DNA from: Purshia tridentata
Lineage: Eukaryota; Streptophyta; Magnoliopsida; Rosales; Rosaceae
Assembly: GCA_003254885.1 (NCBI GenBank)
Contig: QANT01000175.1
Span: 86,605-150,604, forward strand
Direction: 5' to 3'
DNA length: 64,000 nucleotides
The notes under the pieces were generated by a model, which worked only from the letters and a program-made list of their open reading frames with translations, searched no databases and had not been told where the DNA came from. The translations under genes were made by a program, and so were the position numbers. Shown one piece after another: positions 47,401 to 59,252 of this stretch; position 1 is the first letter of the stretch; every line of letters begins with the position of its first letter.

Positions 47401-50400
47401 AAAAAACAAGAAAAAAAGGAAAGGGAAACCAATATTAAGTTTGTCAGCTCTTGAAATTTAGCCATTAAAAATGCATTTGGAAGATATTGATAGAATCATA
47501 ATCAGAGTAATACAGTCTGTTACCACGTGTAAATGAAGTCAAATAATAACTATGTGATGTACAAACCATATAATAGTCGAAATTAACTTGCACGGCACAC
47601 AGAAAACCTCTCTGTATCATTTTCTTATGCAATTTGAAATGGTTATAGATTTTCTCTCATTGGGAAGTGTTCGGGGAGCAGGAGAGTGAGCGGGGGAGGG
47701 GGGCTTTCGCTTTTATGCAACCCACTTAGGTTTACCTCTTTATAAGCCAAGGTATAAATTTTCACTTCACATATTTATTTTACATCATTAGAGATTTTCT
47801 TACGATATTAGAATCTATGACTGTCGGTTTTTTATGAAAACAAGAAAACCTTATAATTTGTTGTACTTGTTATTGATAAATCTCTAGCTCAAAGCAACAA
47901 AAACTAAAATTCATGTATTTTGCTTCAGATTCAGTCGCTTCATTGTATTTTTTCACCATGGTTGAGGTAGCAACTAGTTATCCTAATTTATGTCTTTTAT
48001 TTTTTATTTTTTGGTTGTACGATTGTTGAATTTCAGGAGAAAATAGACCTCGATGATCGGAATACATTTGAATGCCTATTCAAAGAATATTGGGAAATCA
48101 TAAAGGAAAAGGAAGGTTTGACCTTGGATCATGTGTATTTGGCAGATGCCCAGTTAAAGAAGGGAAAAAATCACAAATGCAGCTTTGGTTCAGTAAAATT
48201 TGGTGAGAGTAGAGAAGGTGATGACCTGATAACATCTGATAGTGACATTGAAAATATAGAATTTCAGAAGTCAATGAGGAAAAGGAAAGGATTTAAGGCA
48301 CAGGAATTTGTAGGATGGGGATCCAAAGCCCTCATTGAGTTCCTCACATCTGTTGGTAAAGATACAACCAAACAGTTATCACAGTATGATGTGGAGACTA
48401 TCATTTATGAGTACATCAGAGATAGAAACCTTTTTCACCCAAACAAGAAGAGAAAGGTTGTATGTGATGATAAGCTGTATTCTATTTTCAGAAGGAAGTC
48501 AGTAGATAGGGTAAAAATATATAGTCTTCTGGAATCACATTTTACTGAGAACTTGGTGCTATCAGAGGAGAACGGAAGTGAGGATGAAGATGACATAGAA
48601 TTGGAAGGCAAGAGTGAAGATATAAAGATAGCACGCAAGAAAGGAACAGTGAGATCAGATAGAACATTTAAGGAAGAAGCAGTGAACCCTATCATCCAAG
48701 AAAGCTGTTTTGCATCTATAGTCGCCAATAATATGAATTTTGTCTACTTAAGGAGGAGCTTGGTGGAGAAATTTTTGAAGCAGCCTGAAAATTCTGAAAG
48801 CAAGATACTGGGAAGTTTTGTGAGAGTGAAAAATGACCCCAGAGACTATCTTCAGAGAAATAATTTCCAACTTTCACAAGTTAAAGGTAATTGCAATTTT
48901 TATGTACTATGTAGTCAACTATTATGTGATAGCATTGTGTTAATAATGTTGGACTGGGAAACTGTTAGCCTTTTAGTTTGATTTTCTTGAACTTTTGATT
49001 TGTAAATATAATCTTGATGTATCTATGATTGGATATGACCCTACTGAGCATATAACATGAAAGATTGATCTTAAGTAAGTTAAGGTGATGTTATCTTGAC
49101 AGAAAAGCTCGTTTCCTCCACAGGCTTTTAAGGTGCACTGAGATTATTTTGATTTATTTCATTCTTTACTTTAATATCTGTGCAGGCATAAAGAATATCT
49201 CAGCAATTAATGAAACAAACAGTGAATTTCTCCTGCAAGTTTCCAATTTTACAAAGGATATTCCCATTCATAGGCTGTCTGATTCTGACTTCACTGAGGT
49301 AACATACCTGCTTAAGAGTTATTCAGTTTTCCATATTTATGATGTGGAGCCAATACTTTAAGAGCTCAATGAATTTCAATGATGACATTATTAAGTTTTG
49401 GTATGCATAATGTCCATAGAAGACTACATAATTGGGGAGCTCCCCGCTCCTATGAGTCAAACCCACAATCTTTCATTTATTGAGGGGGAAGATTACGACT
49501 TGGATACAGAGACCTAAATCTAAGACTCATCTTGCTTAGTTATATAGGGATGTAAGATTTCAAGTATCAGTGTATTAAGCATTATGTCACCTTATGATTA
49601 ATCATCATGTTTTAGAGTCGACTTTAAAATTTTTTTGATATGGTGAGTGATTACTCAAACATGAACATTATATTTTCTAGATTGCACCTTATTTGCTAAC
49701 ATGGACTCATTAGAAGTATAATCAATTGAACTGAATATGATGTGCCTAATTATATGAAATCTACACAGATTATATATTTAATAATTGAGAGACATGCTGA
49801 ATATTGCATACTATTCCCAAATTGTCTTGACCTATAAAGTATGGTGTGCTATTTTGCCATTATTTGATTAAGCTATAAATAGTCATTCCTGAAAATATAC
49901 AGATTGTTTTGATGCTTTGATAATAAGAATGTCTATTAGAAATTTCCCTCCATAAGAGTATTATGGAATTTTACTTGTGCTACTTGCAGGAAGAATGTGA
50001 GGATTTGCGACAAAATGTGACAAATGGCCTTCTAAGGAAACCTACAGTTGTAAGTTTAAGATTCCCTTCTTATAAATTGTGTGATTTGAATCTCTTTTCT
50101 CTTAGTAATAATGGTGAAAAAGCCCCTTTTTTTTTTCCTATTTTGTTCTGTTTTGGCTGGTTTCTGGAAAAAGATTTGTATGGTTCACCATGAAGATCGG
50201 TATTCATGTGGCTTCACGTTTAAAAACTCAAAGAGCCATGATGAGTATGTTTATTGAATTAATACTAATTCCCTTTTGTGCTGAACCATGGTTTGTGAAC
50301 TTTTTACTTTATGTTGAATCAGCTCCTCTAGATTAATGATACCTATATAAATTTATACATAAACATATATATATATATATATATATATGAATTTTCCCAA

Positions 50401-51574
50401 CCTTAACCAGAAAATGTAATGTTCGATAGGTTGAGCTTGAAAAGAAGGCAAGGGATCTGCATGAGGATATAACTAAGCATGTAGGTATTTCTAATTTATG
50501 GTATTAACTCAAATCATTTTTCTGATCCATTCTGCATTTTATGGAAATATTGTTTTCAGTGGATTGAGAGAGAGTTAGTAAGACTACAGAACTATGTTGA
50601 TCGGGCAAATGAGAAGGGATGGAGAAAAGAATATCCTTCCATAGTTTCTATGCAAGTCTACTGGAGTAAAATTTGCATAATTTTGAATGCTTTAGTCTGA
50701 ATTTGATGTTTTATAATACTCAAAAAAGACATTACCTGTGGAAAACTGCTCTTGAGGGATTAAAATCCTTCCATAGGCTTGCATTTCTTTTTAAGAATTT
50801 TTCTCATGCAATGCACCCACTAGGGATTGAACCCCATAACCAAATTCCCCTCAAAGGCCATATTTGCAAGGTTTGCATTCAATTCAAGGTTTTCTATTCA
50901 GCCTACATTTGAGGGGAATATGGTTATGCTAAGCTTGATATACATTGCTGATCTAATCTTTTCAACCTAAAGTTTTGTGGGTGAGCCAGCTTACCAACAA
51001 ATTTAGACAAATTATTGTTGAAAAGTTTTTATTTTAAATAACGATTATACTATCTTATTCCTATTTTTTTAATAGAATGGCTTACCTCTCCATCTAGTTG
51101 AGTTTTTCTGGATTAGGATGCCAATTGTTCAAGTGATTTAATAATATTTTTCAGATATATCTGGTTTTGGTCTTTATGCATCATTTTCACCCATTCAATC
51201 CTCTCTTTGTCTCTGTCTCTGTCTCTGTCTCTGTCGCTGTCTCTCTCTCTCCCCCTCTCTCTCTCTCACACACACACCTATTGCATGTGTGTGTGTGGGA
51301 ATCTCTGTGCACACACCCGCACACACAAACATATCCAAGGGCTTGAGCATATGTGAACCTTCATTTGTGTTTTAATATGTTTGTCTCAACAAATGATAGT
51401 GGACCTTAACCTGCCCTCTGCTCAACGTTATGCGAATATTTGGACAAGAGAGAACTGTTAAAGCAACCATCTGAACAGGAACGACTATTAAAGCAGGTGC
51501 CAAAGGTCATTGCAGAGGTTTTAGAGCTTGAATTTGGTTCACAAGACTTGTCAGTGATACGCAATGAGAATTAA
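44450..51574 (+). CDS. PHD-SWIB-Plus3 chromatin protein (At5g63700 type), with a U12 AT-AC intron
   Basis: Proteins of this build bind histone tails and act with transcription-elongation or silencing machinery. Exons: 44450-44562, 45690-45769, 46677-46864, 48037-48886, 49186-49298, 49990-50049, 50430-50480, 50560-50630 and 51427-51574. They join to 558 codons (557 residues). An N-terminal PHD-like Cys/His cluster begins at residue 21 (DWCFICKDGGDLMLCD, then YHPACVG) and continues as CSVCHSTPRFCCFCCPNAVC. The SWIB domain is at about 220-299 (GWGSKALIEFLTSVGK, FHPNKKRKVV). An acidic linker precedes the Plus3 domain at about 352-480. The C-terminus matches the family block WRKELCEYLDKRELLKQPSE. 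It ends without the GYF or CCCH domains of the longer relatives. The last intron uses an AT donor and AC acceptor. The start was chosen because upstream ATGs are out of frame. Confidence 0.92.
50365..50388. repeat. (AT)n microsatellite
   Basis: About eleven AT units in the intron between exons 6 and 7 of the PHD-SWIB-Plus3 gene. Confidence 0.9.
50836..50927. repeat. Inverted repeat, 20-bp arms, inside the U12 intron
   Basis: The arm ataaccaaattcccctcaaa (50836-50855) is the reverse complement of 50908-50927 at 19 of 20 positions, with a 52-nt loop between. The transcript could form a stable hairpin. Confidence 0.9.
51205..51280. repeat. (GTCTCT)n and (CT)n / (CA)n low-complexity tract
   Basis: Pyrimidine-rich hexamer repeats, CT repeats and a short CA run in the U12 intron, about 150 bp upstream of the branch site. 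Confidence 0.9.
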
Positions 51575-52380
51575 CATAATCAAATGAGACCTGTGGTGAA
51601 AAAGGCTGCATGCTGTGATTCCTCTTTTTGGTTGTTTTTGGGGTGCTTGGCTATGAGCTAGACTTGAAGCAATTTATACGCTCCTAAATTTGTCTCTTTT
51701 TGTTTTCTTTCAGCCAAATGTGGAGTAGCTAAAATTATTACTCATGTGACATGATTTATTTTTGTTTTCTTTCAAAAGGAAGTGTTGTGTGCACTTTTGG
51801 ACAGAGCCTTCCAGTCTCTGTAAAAGGATAATGCTTTATTGCAGTTTAAGAAATGGCCAACAAATTGGCTAATCATACTGAGCAATAATTGTTCCATACT
51901 GATGGTATTCATCTGATTGACATGTTTCTATGCCAAATCATTTTGCTTTGAGAATAAGTTGGTTTTATTTAAAATAACGAAATAAATATATACAGGTTGA
52001 AACAGATGAAAGGTGAAGTCCATATCTGCAGACTAACACAGGGAGCAAGCAGAGAGAAGACTCGGCATGTTTCTCAATATCTTGTCAGAGCACCTGTTAA
52101 TAAGGTGAGATCAGATCTCTGGCTCCCTTGTGCTACTGGGGACGAGTCAAGTGTCAAGTATCGTTTTTTTAAGATGGTGCATGCCACGTGATTCAGGATA
52201 ATTGGATAAAGAACCATATTTAAAACAAATCAGAGAGAATCCAGTCCCCATGCATTGCAGTAAAAGTACACAAACTATATACAAGTCATTGAAGAGGCAG
52301 CAAACTTTATACACAATTCCATCACCAAAAATATGCTAATACGCAATAAGATCTACAAATCAACAACACAAAATAATACT
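51575..52380. other. Convergent 3' region
   Basis: It lies between the stop of the PHD-SWIB-Plus3 gene and the stop of the WRKY19-like gene. It should hold both 3'UTRs. A possible downstream exon, acceptor tatatacag at about 51996 and donor aag|gtgag near 52105, may be a 3'UTR exon. No separate gene is supported. Confidence 0.5.
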
Positions 52381-54294
52381 TCAGATGCCATCAATAGCAT
52401 TTTTCAGATTACCACCAAATAGAGACATGAGTGGTCCTCCATGGACCCTCCCCTCGGGAATTTTGAAGTCCAAGCTCTTTATCCCATCACCAATGCCATA
52501 GCCATTTCTTCCTTCCTGGGGATTCTCAGAACTCAAGAAATGTGAATAGGATGATGAAGACTTCATCGACGGAGGAACCAATAACTGTGAGGGTATGAGA
52601 TGTCTTTTTTCTGGCTTTTCCAGCGAATCTATGCTGTCAGAGATGACACTGATTCCTGAAGAAGAATGATTGTTGTCAAAGCTGCTTCCTGCCGTTGAAG
52701 CCGCAGAGACAAGCCCATGGAAAAGTCCTGGTCCAAGGAGACCTCCCTTATTTGTCTCCCGCTCATGAATCATGCTACTATGAGCAGCACATAAACCACT
52801 CTTGCCCCTGGCAAATTTCTCACATTTTCCCTCTCCCCAAGTGCACCGCTTTCCCCCACCATGGGCCTTGCAGAAGTCTGTGCTCCCTTGGGCACTTTTT
52901 CCACAATTCTCAACCTTGCACCGCTTGCCTCCACCATGCCTGACACAACAATCAGTACGCCCACGGGCACTTTTTGTGCAGCCTGGCACAGAGCACCTCT
53001 TTCCACCACCGTGAGCAACACAGAAATTAGTGCCTCCATGAACACTCTTAGGGCAAATCCCACCACCATCAAAAAGGCAGCGCTTTCCGCCACCATGTCC
53101 CTTGCATAGTGGTGTGCTTCCTTCAGCACCCTTGGTGCACCCTTGAAATATGCAACGCTTTCCACCACCATGTGCCTTGCAGTACATAGTGCTCCCTTGT
53201 GCCCCCTTTGCACACCCCTGGTACTGGCAACGCCGGCCACCACCATGAGAGATGCATAAACCTGCCTGTCCTTCGGCACTACGAGTGCAGCCTTCCACTT
53301 TACACCTTTTTCCCCCACCATGTCTAATGCAAAGCCCCGACTTTCCTCGGGCAGCCTTGGTGCATCCACCTAGATAGCCACAACGTCTGCCACCACCATG
53401 AGCTATGCAGTAATCTGTTTTCCCCTCAGCACTTTTAGTGCACCCCAAGTGTTGGCACCTCTTCCCACCACCATGTGCCTTACAGTATGCTGTTCGGCCC
53501 TCAGCACCCTTGTTGCAATTAGGTTTCTGGCATCTCTGTCCGCCACCATGACCAATACAAAGACCTGAGGCCCCACGTGCTCCCTTTCTACAGCCCACAA
53601 ATTTGCATTTCTTAGGATTGCTAGTTCGGTGGTCTGAAGATGTCCCTGTAGTTTCCTGCTCGGAGAATGTTTCTGCTGAGTAATCTTCTGTAGCAGAGGG
53701 TTCATGCCTCAGCTGGGGTTTGGCCCCGAGCTCCAAAAGTTCTTGAGTCAGCAGAGAAACTTTGGCAATGTCCCTTCTCGGAGCCAAAAGAAGTGATGGC
53801 ATATAACCACCTGATTTCTTGGCTGAAGTAGAACCCTCATCAACAACTGGAATTGTGAGTGGAATATCTTCAGCAGATATTTGGTTCTGGATATAGGATA
53901 TATTAGTGTTAGTCTCACCTGAAACTGAACAATCATTCACAGTTGAAGCTTCCATAGTCCCTCCAGAAAGACCAAGTTGAAGAATTGAATCACCCTCAGA
54001 TAAAAATCCCTGAGGTAATGCAGCGAGTAGTCCTTTATCCTTCGTAATCCCAAAATTGTAAAAATCATCACTATATGCACTCGGTGTTGGGCCCAACCCA
54101 AGTACCAATCTGCAGCTCTCATCGGGAGAACTGGAAGAGTCACCCCTGAACTTTCTTTGAGGACACCTATACCTTGATGTGTTTCTTTCACCTAAGCCAG
54201 GGCTATTCAAGCATAGAGTGGTATCACCAAAGTGGTCAATTTTTGTGAATTCCCCATCATGGGAAAATAGTATACTCTTCTTGTTCAAATCCAT
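52381..54294 (-). CDS. WRKY19-like zinc-binding repeat protein with EAR motifs, no WRKY domain
   Basis: An intronless coding region gives 637 residues. From about residue 230 to 505 there are eleven repeats of roughly 25 residues. Each has the layout C-x3-4-C-x(10-14)-C-x2-H, and ten end HGGG(K/R/Q)RC, as in KCKFVGCRKGARG...CIGHGGGQRC. The same repeat accompanies WRKY domains in WRKY19-type proteins and forms whole proteins annotated loricrin-like in Arabidopsis; no WRKYGQK is present here. The conserved Cys/His spacing implies zinc binding. The N-terminal part has two LxLxL sequences, LVLGL (63-67) and LQLGL (105-109), of the EAR repression type, within conserved blocks. Taken together, a transcriptional regulator is likely (inference). 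The start is the first ATG of the frame. Upstream, introns in the 5'UTR are likely up to about 55.7 kb. Confidence 0.9.
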   Translation of the reverse strand: MDLNKKSILFSHDGEFTKIDHFGDTTLCLNSPGLGERNTSRYRCPQRKFRGDSSSSPDESCRLVLGLGPTPSAYSDDFYNFGITKDKGLLAALPQGFLSEGDSILQLGLSGGTMEASTVNDCSVSGETNTNISYIQNQISAEDIPLTIPVVDEGSTSAKKSGGYMPSLLLAPRRDIAKVSLLTQELLELGAKPQLRHEPSATEDYSAETFSEQETTGTSSDHRTSNPKKCKFVGCRKGARGASGLCIGHGGGQRCQKPNCNKGAEGRTAYCKAHGGGKRCQHLGCTKSAEGKTDYCIAHGGGRRCGYLGGCTKAARGKSGLCIRHGGGKRCKVEGCTRSAEGQAGLCISHGGGRRCQYQGCAKGAQGSTMYCKAHGGGKRCIFQGCTKGAEGSTPLCKGHGGGKRCLFDGGGICPKSVHGGTNFCVAHGGGKRCSVPGCTKSARGRTDCCVRHGGGKRCKVENCGKSAQGSTDFCKAHGGGKRCTWGEGKCEKFARGKSGLCAAHSSMIHERETNKGGLLGPGLFHGLVSAASTAGSSFDNNHSSSGISVISDSIDSLEKPEKRHLIPSQLLVPPSMKSSSSYSHFLSSENPQEGRNGYGIGDGIKSLDFKIPEGRVHGGPLMSLFGGNLKNAIDGI

Positions 54295-57227
54295 TTTCTT
54301 GGAACTGTGCTTTGACTGCTTTCAGAGACCCAAGTAACAAATCACTCTTTACCACAAACAATTAGCAGGTCCAGATGAATGAACTGAATGAACAAGTAGA
54401 AGAAATCCTAATACGTGACCTCCACCGCTAACAAAGCCTGATGTATCTGACCTGTCCATTTAAGACAAATTGAGCCTCAACACCCCAATAACTTTCAATG
54501 CAATCAATCACTTCCTGAAATATCTGACTACGTTTCTTGGATAGAACCCCTTTATAAGAATAGTTAATATCAATGTGCAGAGATCGTTGGAGCTTGTTGT
54601 GCTCCCTGCTGATAAATCATTTAGCTTCATTAACCCTGACAATAAGAGGAAAACAGAAAACACAATTTATAAAAATGTATGAACCAAATTGATGGAAGGG
54701 ATATCTGCTCAAAAGATTGAAAACAAAATTAAAGCAGTAATTTAGTTCTAAAAGGAAAGAAGCAAAGGAAACTACTATACTCCGAAACAAACATTTCAGA
54801 AAAGTCAACTTGAAATATATTCTGACAATATATGACAGAATAATAAGTACAAGCAACAGAATCTGAATCTAACAATCTGAATCTAACACCCAAGCGGAGT
54901 CTGACCAATTAGTATGTAGTGATCCTAGTATTAAGTTTGATTTCTGGATTGCGGGCGCTTTGAAATCAGGCTGTAAAACAGGCATTCCTAGCTTTAGCTG
55001 TTACTTTGGTGACTAATTTTTTAATTGTACATAATTGCAGATTTGCAGATGAATGTGGTTTCAGCATGTAACAAAACTCTTTTTACTTACTTTTCTATAA
55101 CCAATACCCATGAATCTTGATGCAATTCAATATCAAATTTACACTCCGATTTAGATTTACTACTCTTCTCATATGCACAGCATTAAACTTCAGCTATAAA
55201 GCAGATCAAAAAATGCAAATCCATTATGAAGCAGACATTATTTTAATATCTACAACAAAACTAGCATAAGAAGTCCCACAAGTGTAGGTGAAAACTACTA
55301 TTCATTCTCAGTGCCCCAAATCTTATAACGAAGCAAATTCACACAACCAGATCAGTGATGTAACCAGAAAATAATAGCCAAAGTGGTCATCATAAATAGT
55401 TAATTCAGCAAAAAAAAAAAGGATATATATAGATAAAAAGAAGATGAAATTACCCAATAAGTCAAACACGGACATTAACTCATTAATCTTCACACAAATT
55501 TTTTTTAATGAAACATAATATGTTTTACTCCAAAACGGGAAAATCCTAGAAAGCCAATTCCAGTGAAGAGGAAAATAAAAGGCAAATCAAAAACCATATG
55601 AAAATCCCATAATAGAAACGAATCACACGCACACACAGAGAGTGAAAATGAATGAGTTGAGAAATATACCGTGATCAAAAACTCAGAGAAATTTCCAGAG
55701 AGGTGGCGCATCTGAGTAGCTGCTGTAGGAGACATATCCTAAGGCTTCAAATTCTTCCAACACCACAGAAAAAAAGAAACAAGGAAACAAAGAAAGGAGC
55801 AATTATTGGCATATAGAAGGAGGGGCCAAAAAGACACTAATAATTATTATTATATTAGGTATCGAATTTGTACTGAAAGTAGTAATCTCCTCTCCATTAT
55901 TTTTAGGTAAAGTGTGTAATTTTAATCTCCTATGAAATTTTTATTTTTATTTTCGTTATTTTAATTTTAATATTTTTAATTTTTAATTTCAGATAAAATT
56001 ATAATTAGTCATTTTTATCATTTTTGATTGTTTTGTTGATAGAAAATCCTACATGACAATACATGCTCTTTTCAAGACTGTTAAATCAGACTCATTATGA
56101 TACATGTAGAATTTTCCCGCTAGCAAATTAAACCAAAATGACAAAAAAAAACTCAATTGTATCTAAAGTATTAAATTAAAAATGTTGAAATTAGAAAAAA
56201 AATGAAAATTATAATTTCATCAAAATACAAAACTAAAAATACATTTGACCTTATTTCTATTTGGGCGGCTCTCCATTTTTTTTTTTAATCATTTTGTAGT
56301 TGCAAAATACCACAAATAGCCTTGGAGTCACCAACTGTCACAACTTCACGGGGGGCATTAGGGGCCTCCTGATTTGGACAATGTACGCATACTTTTCCTC
56401 GAAAAAGACACCCCTCGCAAAGTCAGCATTGCTCTCATCACCAACCAATTAGTATAAATTCTAAAATATATATATATATTTTTTTATCAAGACTTCAAGA
56501 GTATAAATTATTACTTACTATTAGAATTGGGAAAGATCGCCGTGACAACTGAGAAATGAGAATAATGGGTCTCCATGTATATTTGTGGCGTCATGTAATT
56601 AAATATATTTCAGTTTTTTAGATATTTTCAGAATTTGAAATGTAAAGTTATTTTTTAAATGATGTACTTTTCTACTCTGTATGATCCAAAGTAGTCTGAG
56701 ATACATTATGCAGTTGTACATTGTTCTATGCATGACTATTGGAATGGAAATCATAGTAAGGTTTATGACAGTAAAAATACAAATTATAGTTAGAATGGTC
56801 AACTCTAGTCGATTTCGATAAGAAAGTGCTTTCACTGTGTCTTCAACAATCGACGTACGGATTGTTTCACTATTCTACTAATGCATGAAGCGAGCAACGT
56901 AACTAAAAAGAAATAATGAAATACACCCAATCAAAAGTTTCTTTAATTTTTCAACACATTATGAAATAGAAAAAAGGCTCAAATCTTAATTAGGAGAGAA
57001 TTATTTACACACAAAAATTGCTACCAACTAAGGACTGCAAAAATGAGTATGAGTATAAAATTTCAACTGTAAAATGTTGCCCTTCCTTTCCTATTCTCAT
57101 GTAATTGACAAATTGACTATACATGAATCAAGCTCCTCTACAACAAGAAGCAAAGCTTGAACAGTAGAATGTGATTATAGGTTTATTGTTGCTGAGATTT
57201 TGCAAGACGGACATTAGTTGGAGTTGT
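54295..57227. other. Upstream region of WRKY19-like gene and 3' flank of transporter copy 1
   Basis: 54295 to about 55800 probably contains a spliced 5'UTR of the WRKY19-like gene. 55890-56260 is AT-rich with imperfect inverted similarity between its halves. 56820-57150 is similar to the flank downstream of the second transporter copy (60300-60560). No coding sequence is supported. Confidence 0.5.
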
Positions 57228-59252
57228 TCAAGTCATTAGTTGGAGTTGTTGATTTGTCCGAAATACATATTCTCCTGCAACATCGAAAATTCAGCAATCA
57301 AATATGAATACAAACTGAAGAGTTGGGTGATATATAAGAGAAAAGAATAAATATTACCAAGTGAAGGCATAAAAAATGTGAGCACGAGAATTCCAACAAT
57401 CTTTAAAGGCAAGCCAGTCTTGATCATATCTTGGATTTGAAAGTGACCAGAGGCAAAGGCAACTGTATTAGAAGGGGTAGCTGTTGGAAGCAAGAAAGCA
57501 AATTGGGCCCCAATGGCTCCTGGAACCATAAGAAGGAGTGGATGAAGTTTCAAAGTTTTTGCTATCTGAATTAGGAGAGGGACAACTAGTGTGGTAGTGG
57601 CATTGTTTGATGTAATTAACTCAGTGAGGGTACTAGTTATGATCAAGACAGCAGGTGTTATAGCTAAATATGGGACTGCCTCTAAGAAATCTAAGGTTTC
57701 TGACAATTTATCTGCAAGCCCACTCGACCGAACTCCGTCAGCTATGGCTAAACCAGCACCTAGTAACAATATGATGTTCCAAGGTAGCTTCTTGCATTTG
57801 GTCCAGTCCATCAACTTCTCACCCTCTTTCTTCTTGTTTGGAACTATAAACAGCAAAGTTGCAATCATAACCTACATGCATATATGCATATGGGTTTCGA
57901 TCAAAATTCTCATGCATCCAAAAATTAAGGTAAGTGAAGGGCCAATCCATTACTCACACTGACAGTTCCGTCACCGGCACGCCCGTTGAAAAGAACTCCC
58001 CACCCAGGAATATCCTGTGTTATGCTTCTTGTCATCCACAAAACTATCAGCATCTACATAAAACTCCATCTTGTCACGTAAATAATTGGAAGCAATATCC
58101 ACCTCACAAACTAACTACTTAATTGGGAATGCACGTACCCAAAATAAAGCCAATACCATCTTCTCAGCAAAAGCCATTGGACCTGTCCTTACGTACCACA
58201 TCAAACTTGGATATTCAAACATTAATTAATTATGCCAAAATGAGAACTTAATTACCTAACACTTGAAGCTCCTTCTCCAAATGAGCTTTGTCAAAATGAA
58301 CAGAGAGAACCTCCCCCGAACTCCTTGAGCAATACAAGTAGCAGAGTATAGCCCACAAAGCCAAGAACATCAACAAAGCCGAAGGGAAGGCGAAAAAGAA
58401 CCAGGTGCTGAAGGTGATGGGAGCTTCTTCAGGGAAATAGCTCTTCCACATTCCAGCCAATATAAGGTTCACACCTGTCCCGGTAAGAGTGCTCATCCCT
58501 CCTATGATGGTGGAGTACATCACCCCCAAAATCACAGCTCTGCAGAAGTTGCCCACAACGATGGACTGGTCGGGACCTGTTGGGAAGTGTTGAAGGATGC
58601 CGGTGGCTACAGGCATCATCATCACCGCCGTTGCCACGTTGTGCATCCACATGCTCACGAAGGCTGTGGTGGCGCATATGCCAAGCAGGAGTAATGGTGG
58701 ATTCAGGGGGTCTCCGCAAAATACCAGGGTTATCTGTCGTCAAAATTCAGAATGTTAAGTCTTGTGATTGATCATATGGGCTCATAATTAAACGATATAA
58801 TTAATATTATAGAGGAAGAACGTACTCACGTTCAAGGCCAATCTTTTGTGTATGTTATAATGCTCAACAGCAAGAGCCAATATAAAGCTTCCAAGAACAA
58901 GAGCAATAACATCGTTCATGTAAGAGTGCGCAACATCATCCGCAGAGGCAATTCCAAAGAATGGGAAGAGGAAGAGTGGGGACATAGAGGTTATTGGCAT
59001 AGGCACTGCTTCCGTGAGCCACCATGAAAACACCCAAGCAAGCACTGCCAACATGTTCTGGCTTGTGACGGCGTCATCGAGCTTCACACAAAGGCATATA
59101 ATGCCGCTCAAAAGAGGTCCTAGCAGGATAGACAAGTTCTTGCGTGTTATAATGGATTTCAAAGATGAATATTGAAAGCTCTGTGGCTCTTTGATCGGTT
59201 CATCAACTGGAAGAAGTGGGGTTTTCGTGTCGTCGGAGATGTGTTTAGCCAT
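57228..59252 (-). CDS. TDT: Tonoplast dicarboxylate transporter, tandem copy 1 (TDT-like, SLC13/DASS family)
   Basis: TDT moves malate and related dicarboxylates across the vacuolar membrane. Six exons: 58830-59252, 58256-58733, 58139-58182, 57958-58053, 57358-57871 and 57228-57274, joining to 534 codons (533 residues; Arabidopsis TDT about 540). Features are a hydrophilic N-terminus, then about 11-12 hydrophobic segments, with [30 protein letters not shown] and [14 protein letters not shown]. The last is one of the two SN(T)-type substrate loops (SNN at 435-437). The second loop reads [12 protein letters not shown] (475-486) where the partner copy has [12 protein letters not shown]. The C-terminus GEYVFRTN also departs from the GAFVFGTN form of the other copy. 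Exon structure is the same as in copy 2. It appears intact; whether the changed residues alter transport is unknown. Confidence 0.94.

Larger units (their letters stand above)
50631..51426 (+). other. U12-type AT-AC intron
   Basis: The intron starts ATATCCTT at 50631, exactly the U12 AT-AC donor consensus. It ends CTCAAC at 51426, with CCTTAAC at 51404-51410 as branch site, about 17 nt from the acceptor. Only this splice joins GGATGGAGAAAAGA to GTTATGCGAATATTTGG in frame (WRKE|LCEYLDKRE), which restores the family sequence. No GT..AG pair does so, because the region before the last exon has an in-frame stop and no usable AG. Confidence 0.92.

Noticed and set aside
50631-50697. Read-through C-terminus of the PHD-SWIB-Plus3 protein into the last intron
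   Set aside because: It would lose the conserved LCEYLDKRELL block; the AT-AC splice restores it in frame.
52770-53369. 199-residue minus-strand frame overlapping the WRKY19-like gene
   Set aside because: It is a +1 shadow of the Cys/His repeat array, kept open by the repeat's codon pattern; the main 637-residue frame has the conserved Cys and His.
57236-57274. Alternative C-terminus [12 protein letters not shown] for TDT copy 1
   Set aside because: This frame is not the one joined by the phase-1 splice; the spliced frame gives GEYVFRTN, matching GAFVFGTN of copy 2.
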